From JAFDZV01 sp966128725 (GTDB lineage: Bacteria; Bacteroidota; Ignavibacteria; OLB7), in the NCBI GenBank assembly GCA_966128725.1, contig CBHYLN010000089.1:1-20805 (forward strand): a DNA stretch of 20,805 nt. Reading direction: 5' to 3'. The translations under genes and the position numbers were made by a program. The notes below the pieces were generated by a model, which saw nothing but the letters and a program-made list of their open reading frames with translations, was not told the DNA's origin and did not search any database. Shown one piece after another: positions 7,985 through 15,928 of this stretch (within the stretch, counting starts at the first letter, position 1; every line of letters starts with the position of its first letter).

Positions 7985-9286
7985 ATGAAATCTGAAGACG
8001 ACGCACCCGAAGGCGCATCCTGGTGGCAGCGCATGATCACGCGGCGCGAAGCAAACGCCCGCATTGCGAAAATCGGCATTACCTCGGCCCTGCTTGCTTC
8101 GGCGGGTATTGTGGCCAGTTGCGGCTCGGAAGATCCCGAGGTGGAACGCGACGCGCTTGATCTACAGCAAAAGGAAGGATGGAACGTTGGTTCAACCGAC
8201 CGCATGCTTGCGCTGGCCAATACGTCGGCAACCGACAGCCAGGGCACGCTCGACTGGTCGACGTACCTGGAGCCGGCAGCCCTGCTGAAGGCGTACACTC
8301 CGCACAACGCGGCGTGGCAGCCGTTCATGGTGCCCACACTGGTGCAGGCACTGGCGCAGAAAACATTGCGCGGCCAGATCAAGCCGGTGCATTCGCGGTC
8401 GATGGAGGAAGCCTATGCACGCGGACGCGGCATGCGCGAGATCCTGAACTCCAGCAAGAACGCGCCCAACACGATGATCGTCGTGGATCTGCCAGGACCG
8501 GAAGCCGTCGCATATGCGGCAGCGCTTTCCGACATCGCCGATCCTATCATCACGTTCGACAACTGGCCGCATCCGCTTGGCGTGGTGCCCTCGCAGGCCA
8601 CGCTTGGCGCGATGCTGTATTACGCCGCCGAGGTGTCCGCGAACAACGCGAAGCGGCCGGCGAACGCGCCGGCGGTGCTGATCCTGGACAGCAACCGGCT
8701 GGCGGCATTCAACGATCCGGATAACGAGTTCGACAACCGCTATCTGGCGAAGATCCCCTCGGTGGACAAACTGTCCGCACAGAAGATCTCCGCCGTGTTG
8801 TACGCGGTGCCGGACAACTCCCGCTCCACCGAGCTGGACGACATCAACGAGGACTTTGCCGCCTATCGCGACAAGGGCCTGACGGTTTCGATGGTCACGC
8901 TTACGGACTTCCAGCCCGATCGCACCGCGGCCCCCGATACGTTGGCCACGCGTGGTACCGTACATCACTCCACGTATTACTACGGCGGCGGGCCGATGTT
9001 CTCGCCGTGGTTCTTCTACCACTACCCGGTGTTCGTTTCGTCGTACTCGTTGCCAGGCAGAAGCAGCCTGCCATCAACATCGCTTACCGGCAGGAACTAC
9101 ACCCCCGTGCGGCGCCCAACGATGTTCTCCTCGCGGGCAACCGGTGGTCGTGGCGGCGTTGGCCGGCAGCGCCCAAGCGGATTCGGCAGGGTTTCCACGC
9201 GCGTGGGAAGCAACGGCCGCACATCCGGAATCCGCGCCGGAAGCTCCGGCTCGTTCGGCCGCGGTCGCGGCGGATATTCATCGTAA
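7985..9286 (+). CDS. Putative lipoprotein with Gly/Ser/Arg-rich C-terminal tail
   Basis: I do not recognise a named family for the body of this 433-residue protein. The N terminus has Arg20-Arg21 and then a hydrophobic stretch ending in VASC, a good lipobox with the lipidated Cys at residue 46; the twin arginines hint at Tat export, although the spacing is not classic. Residues 60-320 look like a folded alpha/beta region, with strands such as TMIVVDL and APAVLILD. From about residue 325 the composition changes to a Tyr/Phe-rich patch (YYYGGGPMFSPWFFYHY) and then a roughly 95-residue tail dominated by Gly, Ser and Arg. That layout, next to a YgiC-like ligase, resembles E. coli YgiB, a lipoprotein with a Gly-rich tail. 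An envelope location is likely, and the tail may be a ligase substrate or a disordered linker (inference). Confidence 0.65.
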   Translation: MKSEDDAPEGASWWQRMITRREANARIAKIGITSALLASAGIVASCGSEDPEVERDALDLQQKEGWNVGSTDRMLALANTSATDSQGTLDWSTYLEPAALLKAYTPHNAAWQPFMVPTLVQALAQKTLRGQIKPVHSRSMEEAYARGRGMREILNSSKNAPNTMIVVDLPGPEAVAYAAALSDIADPIITFDNWPHPLGVVPSQATLGAMLYYAAEVSANNAKRPANAPAVLILDSNRLAAFNDPDNEFDNRYLAKIPSVDKLSAQKISAVLYAVPDNSRSTELDDINEDFAAYRDKGLTVSMVTLTDFQPDRTAAPDTLATRGTVHHSTYYYGGGPMFSPWFFYHYPVFVSSYSLPGRSSLPSTSLTGRNYTPVRRPTMFSSRATGGRGGVGRQRPSGFGRVSTRVGSNGRTSGIRAGSSGSFGRGRGGYSS

Positions 9287-9329
9287 GTCACTTCTCCCCT
9301 TCACGGCATTTGCCGGCAATGATCACGCA

Positions 9330-9983
9330 ATGAATCGACGTGGTTTCTTTTCGCGGCTGACCTCCATCTTCGACTCGCGACACGAGGGCGAACCGTTCTT
9401 CTTCGGCGTGCAGTTGGTGATCAACGTGTACGGTGAGGATGAGCTCCGCGCTCGGCTGCATCGCGTGATCGCCGACAGCGCCCCAACCGAATCGCCCGTT
9501 GAGAAACGCGCGTTCTACAAGCGGATTACCGCGCTGCTGCGCGAGAACCAGGCGTTTCTGGAATACGGATTCTGGGACTATCTGGTTGAAGGTGAGGATG
9601 CCACCGCCGAGTTCGATAACTGGGTGGGCGAGATCGAGGGCTCGATGGCGACCGAGGAGGAAGAGCTTGGAACCGAAGTGGACGAGGCCCATCGCCTGAG
9701 CAACGAGAAAACATACGTGGTGGTAACGCTGGCGTTCCTGCTGGAGTACTCCGCGGCGCTCGGCGAAATGATGCAGATGGTTGAATCGATTGGCGAGGAT
9801 GAGTATTTCACGCCAACCGGATTCGCTCGCCTGGTTGATGCCGTCAACTACATCGACTTCGAGTACAGCCTGGGTGACGCGGTATTCATCATGCCCGGCA
9901 ACGAGAACGACGGCTTTTCGTGGATGGACATGCGTAGCGAGGGCTGGGAGTATCTGAAGCCCATCATGGGCACGATCAACTAG
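9330..9983 (+). CDS. DUF1517-like protein of unknown function
   Basis: The ATG at 9330 gives 217 residues without a signal peptide. The same frame is open back to 8952, but that part overlaps the lipoprotein gene in another frame and is not credible. The region RLHRVIAD...FLEYGFWDYLVEG is helical, and the later segment TYVVVTLAFLLEY...FTPTGFARLVDAVNYI, with an acidic C-terminal strand region (VFIMPGNENDGFSWMDM), resembles the C-terminal part of DUF1517 proteins (VVVTL... with a final LS/DEL region). That family is best known from cyanobacteria and plastids and has no defined chemistry. The gene lies 43 bp after the lipoprotein gene and is likely co-transcribed. The family match is from memory of the pattern, so it is tentative; the CDS itself is well supported by position and codon use. 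Confidence 0.7.
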   Translation: MNRRGFFSRLTSIFDSRHEGEPFFFGVQLVINVYGEDELRARLHRVIADSAPTESPVEKRAFYKRITALLRENQAFLEYGFWDYLVEGEDATAEFDNWVGEIEGSMATEEEELGTEVDEAHRLSNEKTYVVVTLAFLLEYSAALGEMMQMVESIGEDEYFTPTGFARLVDAVNYIDFEYSLGDAVFIMPGNENDGFSWMDMRSEGWEYLKPIMGTIN

Positions 9984-10003
9984 CAACGCGTTGCCGGGCA
10001 ACG
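9983..10003 (+). terminator. Palindrome and alternative hairpin directly after the DUF1517-like gene
   Basis: A perfect 12-bp palindrome GCAACGCGTTGC (9983-9994) overlaps a second hairpin, CGTTGC-CGG-GCAACG (9989-10003). The two are mutually exclusive. No T-run follows, so termination is uncertain. Confidence 0.25.
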
Positions 10004-10319
10004 AAGGTTCTCCGTGCCCCGGGGGGTGCCTCACCGCGTGACGGCCGAGGCTTCCGCACATGCAACCAACGAACATGCCGTTCATCGTGTGCGCCTCGGC
10101 TCCGCGAATGTTCGGACAGGCGCCGTGGTTCGTGTGCCTCACGTGTTGTATCGCATCGCGAGACGCCGCCGCCCGTACATGAAGATGCGCCTGCTTGCCA
10201 CGTTTCGCGCAGGCGCTGCTGTGGGGGCGCTGTGTTTCAACCGCAGGTCCAAGCCCCTGAGCACACCGTTCACCACGAACGTCGGTCTGGATCGTACCAT
10301 ATCCACCGGAGGTACTGCC
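9984..10319. other. 336-bp non-coding stretch with inverted repeats
   Basis: No credible gene is seen here. Frames are open on both strands, but the peptides have no recognisable features. An imperfect long hairpin is formed by CCGAGGC-(TTCC)-GCACA (10045-10060) and TGTGC-GCCTCGG (10088-10099). The promoter of the downstream DUF4919 gene should lie near the right end; TACCAT at 10295-10300 is a weak -10 candidate without a properly spaced -35. Confidence 0.4.
10308..10313 (+). promoter_or_regulatory. Strong Shine-Dalgarno fixing the DUF4919 start
   Basis: GGAGGT lies 6 nt before the ATG at 10320. This decides the start against the open frame that extends 102 codons further upstream, and a signal peptide begins exactly at this ATG. 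Confidence 0.8.
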
Positions 10320-10976
10320 ATGGCTCTTCAACATTCGCATCAGTTCCGCGTAGCCACCCTGGCATTGCTGGGGTTCGTGCTGCTCGCAGGTTCGCGCCTT
10401 TGCGCCGCCGATGCCGACTCCACCTATCACGCACTTCTATCACGCCTAAAAGCCGGCGACACGGCGATCAACTTCACCGACCTGCGGATGGCATATGCCG
10501 ATTCACGCTCGTATTCGCCGTATGGCACCGAGAGCACCACGGCCCGCTCGGAAGCGTCCGGGTTGATCCGCGACGGAAAATTCGAGAAGGCCCGTGCGGT
10601 GGCATCCGGCATTCTTGACTCCAACTATCTGGATATCGATGCACAGTGGATGGTGGCGTTCTGCTACCAGAAGCTGGGCGACGCCGAACGCAGCCGCTAT
10701 CACGTGGCGATCGCGCGCGGGCTGGTGCGCTCGATCCTGCGCTCGGGCAACGGGACAACGGCGGCCACGGCGTTCGAGGTGATTTCGGTGGACGAGGAAT
10801 ACGCGTTATTGGGCGGGCTTGGTTATCAACTGGAACGCCAATCGCTGATTGCCGAAAACGGCCACACGTACGACAAGATGGAAGTGGTCGAGAAGCAGAC
10901 CAAGGAGAAGCGGACGTTCTACTTCAACATCGACAGGCCGATGAAAAGCCTGCACATGATGTTGAAGGAGGACTGA
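10320..10976 (+). CDS. Exported DUF4919-like protein
   Basis: The 218-residue product begins with a signal peptide (hydrophobic core VATLALLGFVLLAG, likely cut after CAA near residue 31). The mature part fits the DUF4919 pattern common in Bacteroidota: an FTDLRMAYADS-like N-terminal helix followed by a PYG segment, a middle helical repeat (ARAVASGILDSNYLDIDAQWMVAFCYQKLGD), then a SGNGTTAATAFEVISVDEEYALLGGLGYQLERQ-type core and a terminal strand with YFNIDRPM. The middle looks TPR-like. The function is unknown; the location is probably periplasmic. It appears monocistronic with its own ribosome binding site. Its stop is only 8 bp from the stop of the convergent OmpA-family gene, with no terminator between them. 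Confidence 0.82.
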   Translation: MALQHSHQFRVATLALLGFVLLAGSRLCAADADSTYHALLSRLKAGDTAINFTDLRMAYADSRSYSPYGTESTTARSEASGLIRDGKFEKARAVASGILDSNYLDIDAQWMVAFCYQKLGDAERSRYHVAIARGLVRSILRSGNGTTAATAFEVISVDEEYALLGGLGYQLERQSLIAENGHTYDKMEVVEKQTKEKRTFYFNIDRPMKSLHMMLKED

Positions 10977-10984
10977 CGTACAAA

Positions 10985-13087
10985 TCAACTCCCCTGCTCA
11001 ACGATGATCTCCACCTCGCGCGACATGGCCCGCCCTTCCGGATGCTCGTTATCCACCCGGCCGGCCGCATACCCTTCGCCGGCCACGGAGATCTGCACAC
11101 CGCGCAGCCCGCGATCGCGGATAATGCCGCGCAACGCGTGCGCCACCGCGTCGGCACGGCGGCGCGAAAGCTCCACGTTACGGCCATCGTTCCCGGTGCG
11201 GTCGGCATATCCAACCACGGTAACCCGGGCGCCGGGGCGCATGTTGGCGGCGGCTTCGGCAACCACATCCAGATTGCGCCCCACCAACTCAATCGAGCCC
11301 CGCGCGAAATCGAGCAGGGAATACGTGATCGTCTCGCGGCCGCGTTGCTGTTCCAGACGATCAACCACACGCAGGTCGCGGGCAATCACCAACGGCACCT
11401 GCGTGCGTGTTGCGGCGATCACCCCAGCAGAATCCTCAACGGTTAACTCGGCTGCCAGGAACGAGCTGGCAAGGCTGGTGCCGTCGTCATCGATCTGCCA
11501 CTTCATTTCGATCTTGCCATCGGCCGAGGTATCGCTGTTGCTCAACCTGCCCACAAGCTTGCCCTCATGCACCAGATCCACCGACCACTTCTTGATGCCG
11601 GCATCGGACTCGAACTGTGGGTTAAGGGCGATGAGCGGCGGATCGAAATCGCGCCGCAACTGGCTGCCGATAACGGGATCGAGAATTGCCGGCGATGAGG
11701 ATGTCAACGCCACGCGCCGATTCTCGGCACGCTGGTCCTCCCCGCTCTCGCGTACGCCCGGCGCCGGCGCGGTGGCAACAACAACACGCTGGGAATCGAT
11801 GCGCCATACATCCATGAGATAACGCCGGATGGCCCGCGCCCGCGCTTCCGCCAGCGACGCACGTTCGCCCTTGGAGATGGAACCCGCAACCGTAAGTATT
11901 GCCTCCGGATGTTTGCGCATCCGGTCGCCGATAAGGTTCAACGCCTGGCGATGCAGCGTAAGCGGATCGAGACCGAACAACGAATCGGTGGAGAAACCCG
12001 CCACCGCGGTGGTGCTCAGGGCCACATAACGTTCGGGCAGCTCGGCAGAGTTCTTGTCGAAGTATATGGACTCCAACAGCGCAACACGCTGGCGATACAG
12101 CACCTCGTGCACATGTATCGTGGCAGCAGGCAACCGGCGGCTGGATTCGTCCACCCCGTACAGATCAAGCGAAGCACGCAGGCGCGTGCTCTTGGCCGGG
12201 CGATCAACGGTCTGTGTGGTCTGCAGAACGGTGGTATCGTGCACAACAATCGGCGGAAGCGGCGTGGTTGACGCCGGCCCGAAATCGAACGCCACTCCCA
12301 GATTCAACGCAACCGAATAGGTACGCCATGAATAATCCTCCACGGCCGAGGCAAGATCGGCGCGAAACGCAAGCTCGGGCACCAGATGCACCTGCGCCGA
12401 TAACGGCAACAGGTACGTGAGGTTGGCGCCAACACCGTACGATAGCGTTCGTGGATGTATCGCGGGGCCATCGTGAAAGGCCTGCTCCACACGCCCACCC
12501 GTGAATCGGAACTCCGGCTCGTTTACCAAGGCCTCGGTGGATGCAACCGTGGCGCCAAACCTGTTGCCGGCCCATGGCCCGGCCGCAATGGAAAGCGCCG
12601 TGCCGAACCGCCATTGCGCGAACAGGTCACAGGTCAACATGTTCCACGATCCGGATAGCCGGTACTCGTGATCAACCCGGCGCGCATGACCAAGCCGATC
12701 GCTGCTGCTGGCCGTGTACACATAGATGGGTTCGTTGGCGAACTGCGCAAGCCGTGTAGTGGCGGTCATCCAACCGAAATGGATCCCGAGTCCGAACCGA
12801 TCGGAGAGCACCGACGGCAGGGCGATCGATACACCAAACGCCGTTGCCGAGGATGTGCCCGATGTAAACTGGCCGCAATCGGCCGACCCCGCGAACACCG
12901 GTATCGCGGCGGTTGCAGCGCCAAGCTGATACCCTGGTGCCACGGTGACGCGCAGCGGCGCACGAACGGAGTCCTGCGCACGCGTCACATTTGCGCCACC
13001 TGCCAACAGAAGCGCCAGGCAACACAGGGCAAGGCGTCGAAGCCCGGCCGTACCCGGCACACACATATCGCGGTTGTCTGGATGCAC
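10985..13087 (-). CDS. OmpA-family outer-membrane protein with two OmpA-like domains
   Basis: The 700-residue product has a signal peptide (LALCCLALLLAGGANVTRAQ, cut near residue 38), a beta-strand-rich region to about residue 270 resembling an outer-membrane barrel, and two OmpA C-terminal-like domains. The first (about 340-455) has IYFDKNSAEL and AENRRVAL but lacks the usual GHTD-type motif, so peptidoglycan binding there is doubtful. The second (about 588-698) keeps VVGYADRTG, NVELSRRRADAV and a terminal REVEIIV strand, as in domains that grip diaminopimelate of peptidoglycan. It probably anchors the outer membrane to the cell wall. Between the two lies a roughly 130-residue Ig-like spacer. 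The start is GTG at 13087, just after the stop of the upstream ASH-repeat gene, with AAGGGGAG overlapping that stop; an ATG seven codons later is an alternative. Co-transcription with the upstream gene is likely. Confidence 0.85.
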   Translation of the reverse strand: MHPDNRDMCVPGTAGLRRLALCCLALLLAGGANVTRAQDSVRAPLRVTVAPGYQLGAATAAIPVFAGSADCGQFTSGTSSATAFGVSIALPSVLSDRFGLGIHFGWMTATTRLAQFANEPIYVYTASSSDRLGHARRVDHEYRLSGSWNMLTCDLFAQWRFGTALSIAAGPWAGNRFGATVASTEALVNEPEFRFTGGRVEQAFHDGPAIHPRTLSYGVGANLTYLLPLSAQVHLVPELAFRADLASAVEDYSWRTYSVALNLGVAFDFGPASTTPLPPIVVHDTTVLQTTQTVDRPAKSTRLRASLDLYGVDESSRRLPAATIHVHEVLYRQRVALLESIYFDKNSAELPERYVALSTTAVAGFSTDSLFGLDPLTLHRQALNLIGDRMRKHPEAILTVAGSISKGERASLAEARARAIRRYLMDVWRIDSQRVVVATAPAPGVRESGEDQRAENRRVALTSSSPAILDPVIGSQLRRDFDPPLIALNPQFESDAGIKKWSVDLVHEGKLVGRLSNSDTSADGKIEMKWQIDDDGTSLASSFLAAELTVEDSAGVIAATRTQVPLVIARDLRVVDRLEQQRGRETITYSLLDFARGSIELVGRNLDVVAEAAANMRPGARVTVVGYADRTGNDGRNVELSRRRADAVAHALRGIIRDRGLRGVQISVAGEGYAAGRVDNEHPEGRAMSREVEIIVEQGS

Positions 13088-13095
13088 GGCTCCCC

Positions 13096-14931
13096 TTAAC
13101 GCGAGATAAGAATGGGAAGCGATATGCGGTCATCACCGGCACGCATCTCGATCACATAGAACCCCGGGGCCACGCCGTCCAACGGGAATTGCAGATTACG
13201 TTCGCCCCCGTTGGAAAGCTCATCGCGAACAACACGGATCTGATTTCCGGCCGCATCGTAGAGCACGAATTCGGGTTCGCTCCCTTCCGGTGCATGGTAA
13301 CGAATCACGGCCTGCCCGGCACTGCGATCGGCCGAGACCGAGCCAATCGCGCCCTTCATCGTAAGATTGATATCGCGCCCAACATCGCAGCCTTCCAGAA
13401 GGATGCTGCCGATGGAATCCACATGGAAGCGGCGGAAACCGGCAAACCCGATGGCACGCAGCGTAACGTAGTTGAGGGGACGGCCGCTTGTAAGCCCAAC
13501 AAAGCGCAGCAGGAGTACCGTGTCGCCGGAGATCGGCATCGAGCCGGCGATACGCCGGATCGTGAACACGCTGTCGCCGTTGTTGGCAACGCTGATCACA
13601 TCGTCGCTGCCGTTGCGGGCCACAACCGATTCCAGAATAATGCTGGATGGATCGGCGACGATCACAAGGCTGTCCCAGAAAACATCGCCACGCCCGGCAA
13701 CGTCGGCAAGATGCACCGGCATTTGCACCGGGACCCCCACGGTCGCACGGCGATTGCGATCCATCCACACGCGCGCGGTGTCGGCAAAAACGCCACGGCC
13801 GGTAATCGGCACAACGTACTGCAGTGTGGAAGGATTGCTGATGAAGGAGATCCACAGTGCGGAATCGGATGTGAGACTCTGCGGGCAATATTCAACGATC
13901 ACATGGACGGTGTCGTTGGGCTGCAACACCAGCGGGAAGCGTGCCGAGTCCGGCGCAAGCTGCACGATGGGGCCGGATACCGTTGAAGGTTGCTTCTGAA
14001 GAATCTGGTTAAGCCCCACGATCACCGTGGCCGGCGACGAATTGGCGATCACGAAGGAGTCGCGCTTGCAGGATCCGATCGCAACGTCGCCAAAATCCAG
14101 CGCCGAACGGCTGATACGGATCAGCGAGTCTCCGTAGGAATGCCCCTCGCCGGTGAGCGTTACGTTGCGCGACTTCGGGGCATCGCTGTCAAACCGATAT
14201 GTCAGTTGCAGCTTGGTTTTGGCAATGCCCGGCGCATCGGCGCAGAACTGCATGCCGATCACCGCGAACTGCCCGGGCGGAATCGTAAGGTCGACAGGCG
14301 GAGCATCGGTAAATGAGAACCCCACAGAGATGTTTTCGATTGTAGCGCCCATCAGCACCAGCGACCGATTCCCCCGGTTCTGCACAATCACCGGCTGGGT
14401 ATTGCATCCGGGCACGTTGACATCGATGTGAATCGAGTCGGGAACGGCAAGCTCACCATGCACGCCATGGCCCTTGAATGCGATGCGCGCGCTGGCAATG
14501 GGCCGGGTGTGATCTACAAGCACGAATGTGGCGAAGACGGTGCCGGTATCAATCGGGCAGAAACGGATCGGCAGATCGATGGAATCGTATGCCTCGATGC
14601 GGACCTGTTGGATAACACGGGCAACATCGAACGCATCCGGCGCGGAACCTTCGATGAACTCGGCATCAACAACAACTGCCTGGCGGCCCAGATTACCGAT
14701 CCGAACGAATCGCTCGGCGCATCGCCCAACCTCGACATCGCCGTAATTCACGGTGTCCACATCGGGATCAACAGGACCGTTTACCTGCTGCGTGGAACGC
14801 ACGCTGATCGCCAGACCGGAGCCAACAATCTCGATAACCGTTGGGGTCTGCGCATGCGCCGGTACCACTGCAACCGCGAACAGCAGCAGCGCACCCAGTA
14901 ATGGTATGATTGACCGAACGAAATAGGGCAT
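13096..14931 (-). CDS. Secreted ASH/choice-of-anchor-D repeat protein with T9SS-like C terminus
   Basis: The 611-residue product has a signal peptide with a likely cut at AHAQ near residue 28. Three ASH-type Ig repeats begin near residues 58, 160 and 273; each has a Cys before the second strand and an RN/AN-type turn (for example LDFGDVAIGSCKRDSFVIAN). Residues 384-520 resemble the cohesin-like beta domain of the large protein at the left edge. The last 80 residues look like a reduced T9SS sorting domain (EFVLYDAAGNQIRVV and VAPGFYVIEM, then a short end strand) but without the PNP motif. It is most likely a surface-exposed or secreted structural protein. It forms a pair with the OmpA-family gene 8 bp downstream, so it may be displayed near that anchor (inference). 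It is divergent from the sigma-factor gene. Confidence 0.82.
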   Translation of the reverse strand: MPYFVRSIIPLLGALLLFAVAVVPAHAQTPTVIEIVGSGLAISVRSTQQVNGPVDPDVDTVNYGDVEVGRCAERFVRIGNLGRQAVVVDAEFIEGSAPDAFDVARVIQQVRIEAYDSIDLPIRFCPIDTGTVFATFVLVDHTRPIASARIAFKGHGVHGELAVPDSIHIDVNVPGCNTQPVIVQNRGNRSLVLMGATIENISVGFSFTDAPPVDLTIPPGQFAVIGMQFCADAPGIAKTKLQLTYRFDSDAPKSRNVTLTGEGHSYGDSLIRISRSALDFGDVAIGSCKRDSFVIANSSPATVIVGLNQILQKQPSTVSGPIVQLAPDSARFPLVLQPNDTVHVIVEYCPQSLTSDSALWISFISNPSTLQYVVPITGRGVFADTARVWMDRNRRATVGVPVQMPVHLADVAGRGDVFWDSLVIVADPSSIILESVVARNGSDDVISVANNGDSVFTIRRIAGSMPISGDTVLLLRFVGLTSGRPLNYVTLRAIGFAGFRRFHVDSIGSILLEGCDVGRDINLTMKGAIGSVSADRSAGQAVIRYHAPEGSEPEFVLYDAAGNQIRVVRDELSNGGERNLQFPLDGVAPGFYVIEMRAGDDRISLPILISR

Positions 14932-15238
14932 TGTATTGCCAGTTCAATGGCGCGGTCGTGTGCGGTGTCCGGGGCTGCATGCCCCGTCCCACCCGGCGAC
15001 CGCTACCGTCCTGCTGTGCAGCAGGTATATCCTATATCCCACGCGGCTGTGGTTGCCTTCTGTACGTACAACCGCGGCAACCATGACGGCCCCGGCGACC
15101 ATCGATTGAATATACCGCAGGCATATAGCTATCGACACCCACTTCGGTGAAAATGTCACGAATCTTCAAATCGGCACCGACCGTGTGACACCAAATGAAG
15201 GCGAAGTGTTATACTAACGAACGGGAAAGGTTACGATT
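14932..15238. other. Divergent intergenic region with three hairpins
   Basis: These 307 bp separate the minus-strand ASH-repeat gene from the plus-strand sigma factor. No gene is seen. Inverted repeats include CGGGGC/GCCCCG around a TGCAT loop (about 14972-14988), CCTGCTG/CAGCAGG (15010-15025) and GGTTGCC/GGCAACC (15051-15082). The hairpins lie on the ASH-gene side, where they would sit in its 5' leader if transcription starts upstream of them. The sigma-gene side is AT-richer and holds the likely promoter. Confidence 0.4.
15185..15215 (+). promoter_or_regulatory. Candidate promoter of the sigma/anti-sigma pair
   Basis: TATACT (15210-15215) is a good -10 hexamer 23 bp before the ATG. GTGACA (15185-15190) matches a -35 in five of six positions, but the 19-bp spacer is longer than ideal. 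GGAAAGG about 8 nt before the ATG at 15239 serves as ribosome binding site. Confidence 0.4.
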
Positions 15239-15928
15239 ATGAACGAACGAACATCATTTCTGGAAGCTCTGACGCCCACCAAGCGTGGGCGCCGGCAACG
15301 GCGGTCGACAAGTCCCGACTCGCCAAACAGCGATCTGCAGCTCTTCAGGCGTTTTCTTGCCGGCGACGATGCAGCGTTCATGGAGTTGTTCGACCGTCAC
15401 ACGCACAGGCTGTACATGTATTGCCTGAAGTTTGTTGGCGATCGCCGTGGTGCCGAGGACCTGGTTCAGGACCTGTGGGAACGGTTGATTCGCCTGCGGA
15501 ACGAGCGGCGTGATTCGGCCGAGCAGCTTGAGAATCCTGTTGGCTTTCTGGTTCGCATGGCTCGTAACCTGAGCCTGAATCACATTCGTGGGCAACGGCG
15601 CTCGGCGTCGTTGGAGGACATTTCCGAATGGGAACATCCCCGCGCCCATGTACGTGAGATGTCGCATGAAGAGGAGCTGGTGGTAGCAGCCTTGGAGCAC
15701 CTCCCTCCCGCCCAGCGAGACGTGCTGGTGTTGAATGCATACTCCGGGTACCGATTCGACGAGATCGCCGAAATGCTCGGCGAACAGGTTGGCGCAGTTC
15801 GTACGCGCGCATGGCGCGCCCGAATGCAGCTTGGCCGTATCATCTCGGCGTTCATAGGTCTGGATGACACCGACGAACAACAGCAACGCCCCGGCAACGG
15901 GAATGATATCTGGGAGAATGAGGAATGA
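15239..15928 (+). CDS. ECF-like RNA polymerase sigma-70 family factor
   Basis: The 229-residue product carries sigma region 2 at about residues 32-115 (FRRFLAGDDAAFMELFDRH, then GAEDLVQDLWERLIRLR, the core-binding and -10-recognition helices) and region 4 at about 145-200 (ALEHLPPAQRDVLVLNAYSGYRFDEIAEMLG plus the AVRTRAWRAR recognition helix). Regions 1.1 and 3 are absent, as in group IV (ECF) factors. A basic, disordered stretch of about 30 residues precedes region 2, and a Gln/Asn-rich acidic tail follows region 4. It should redirect RNA polymerase to an envelope or stress regulon. The stop overlaps the next ATG (ATGA), the usual coupling of a sigma factor with its anti-sigma partner. Its targets may include the divergent ASH/OmpA pair, but no shared promoter was established. 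Confidence 0.92.
   Translation: MNERTSFLEALTPTKRGRRQRRSTSPDSPNSDLQLFRRFLAGDDAAFMELFDRHTHRLYMYCLKFVGDRRGAEDLVQDLWERLIRLRNERRDSAEQLENPVGFLVRMARNLSLNHIRGQRRSASLEDISEWEHPRAHVREMSHEEELVVAALEHLPPAQRDVLVLNAYSGYRFDEIAEMLGEQVGAVRTRAWRARMQLGRIISAFIGLDDTDEQQQRPGNGNDIWENEE

Noticed and set aside
10014..10319. Upstream extension of the DUF4919 frame by 102 codons
   Set aside because: A strong GGAGGT and a signal peptide start at 10320; the extension is Arg/Ala-rich and would bury the signal peptide internally.
9288..10430. 380-codon minus-strand frame covering the DUF1517-like gene and the following gap
   Set aside because: It overlaps two better supported genes and has no domain, signal peptide or ribosome binding site. 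Its extension into the gap is the only reason it was considered.
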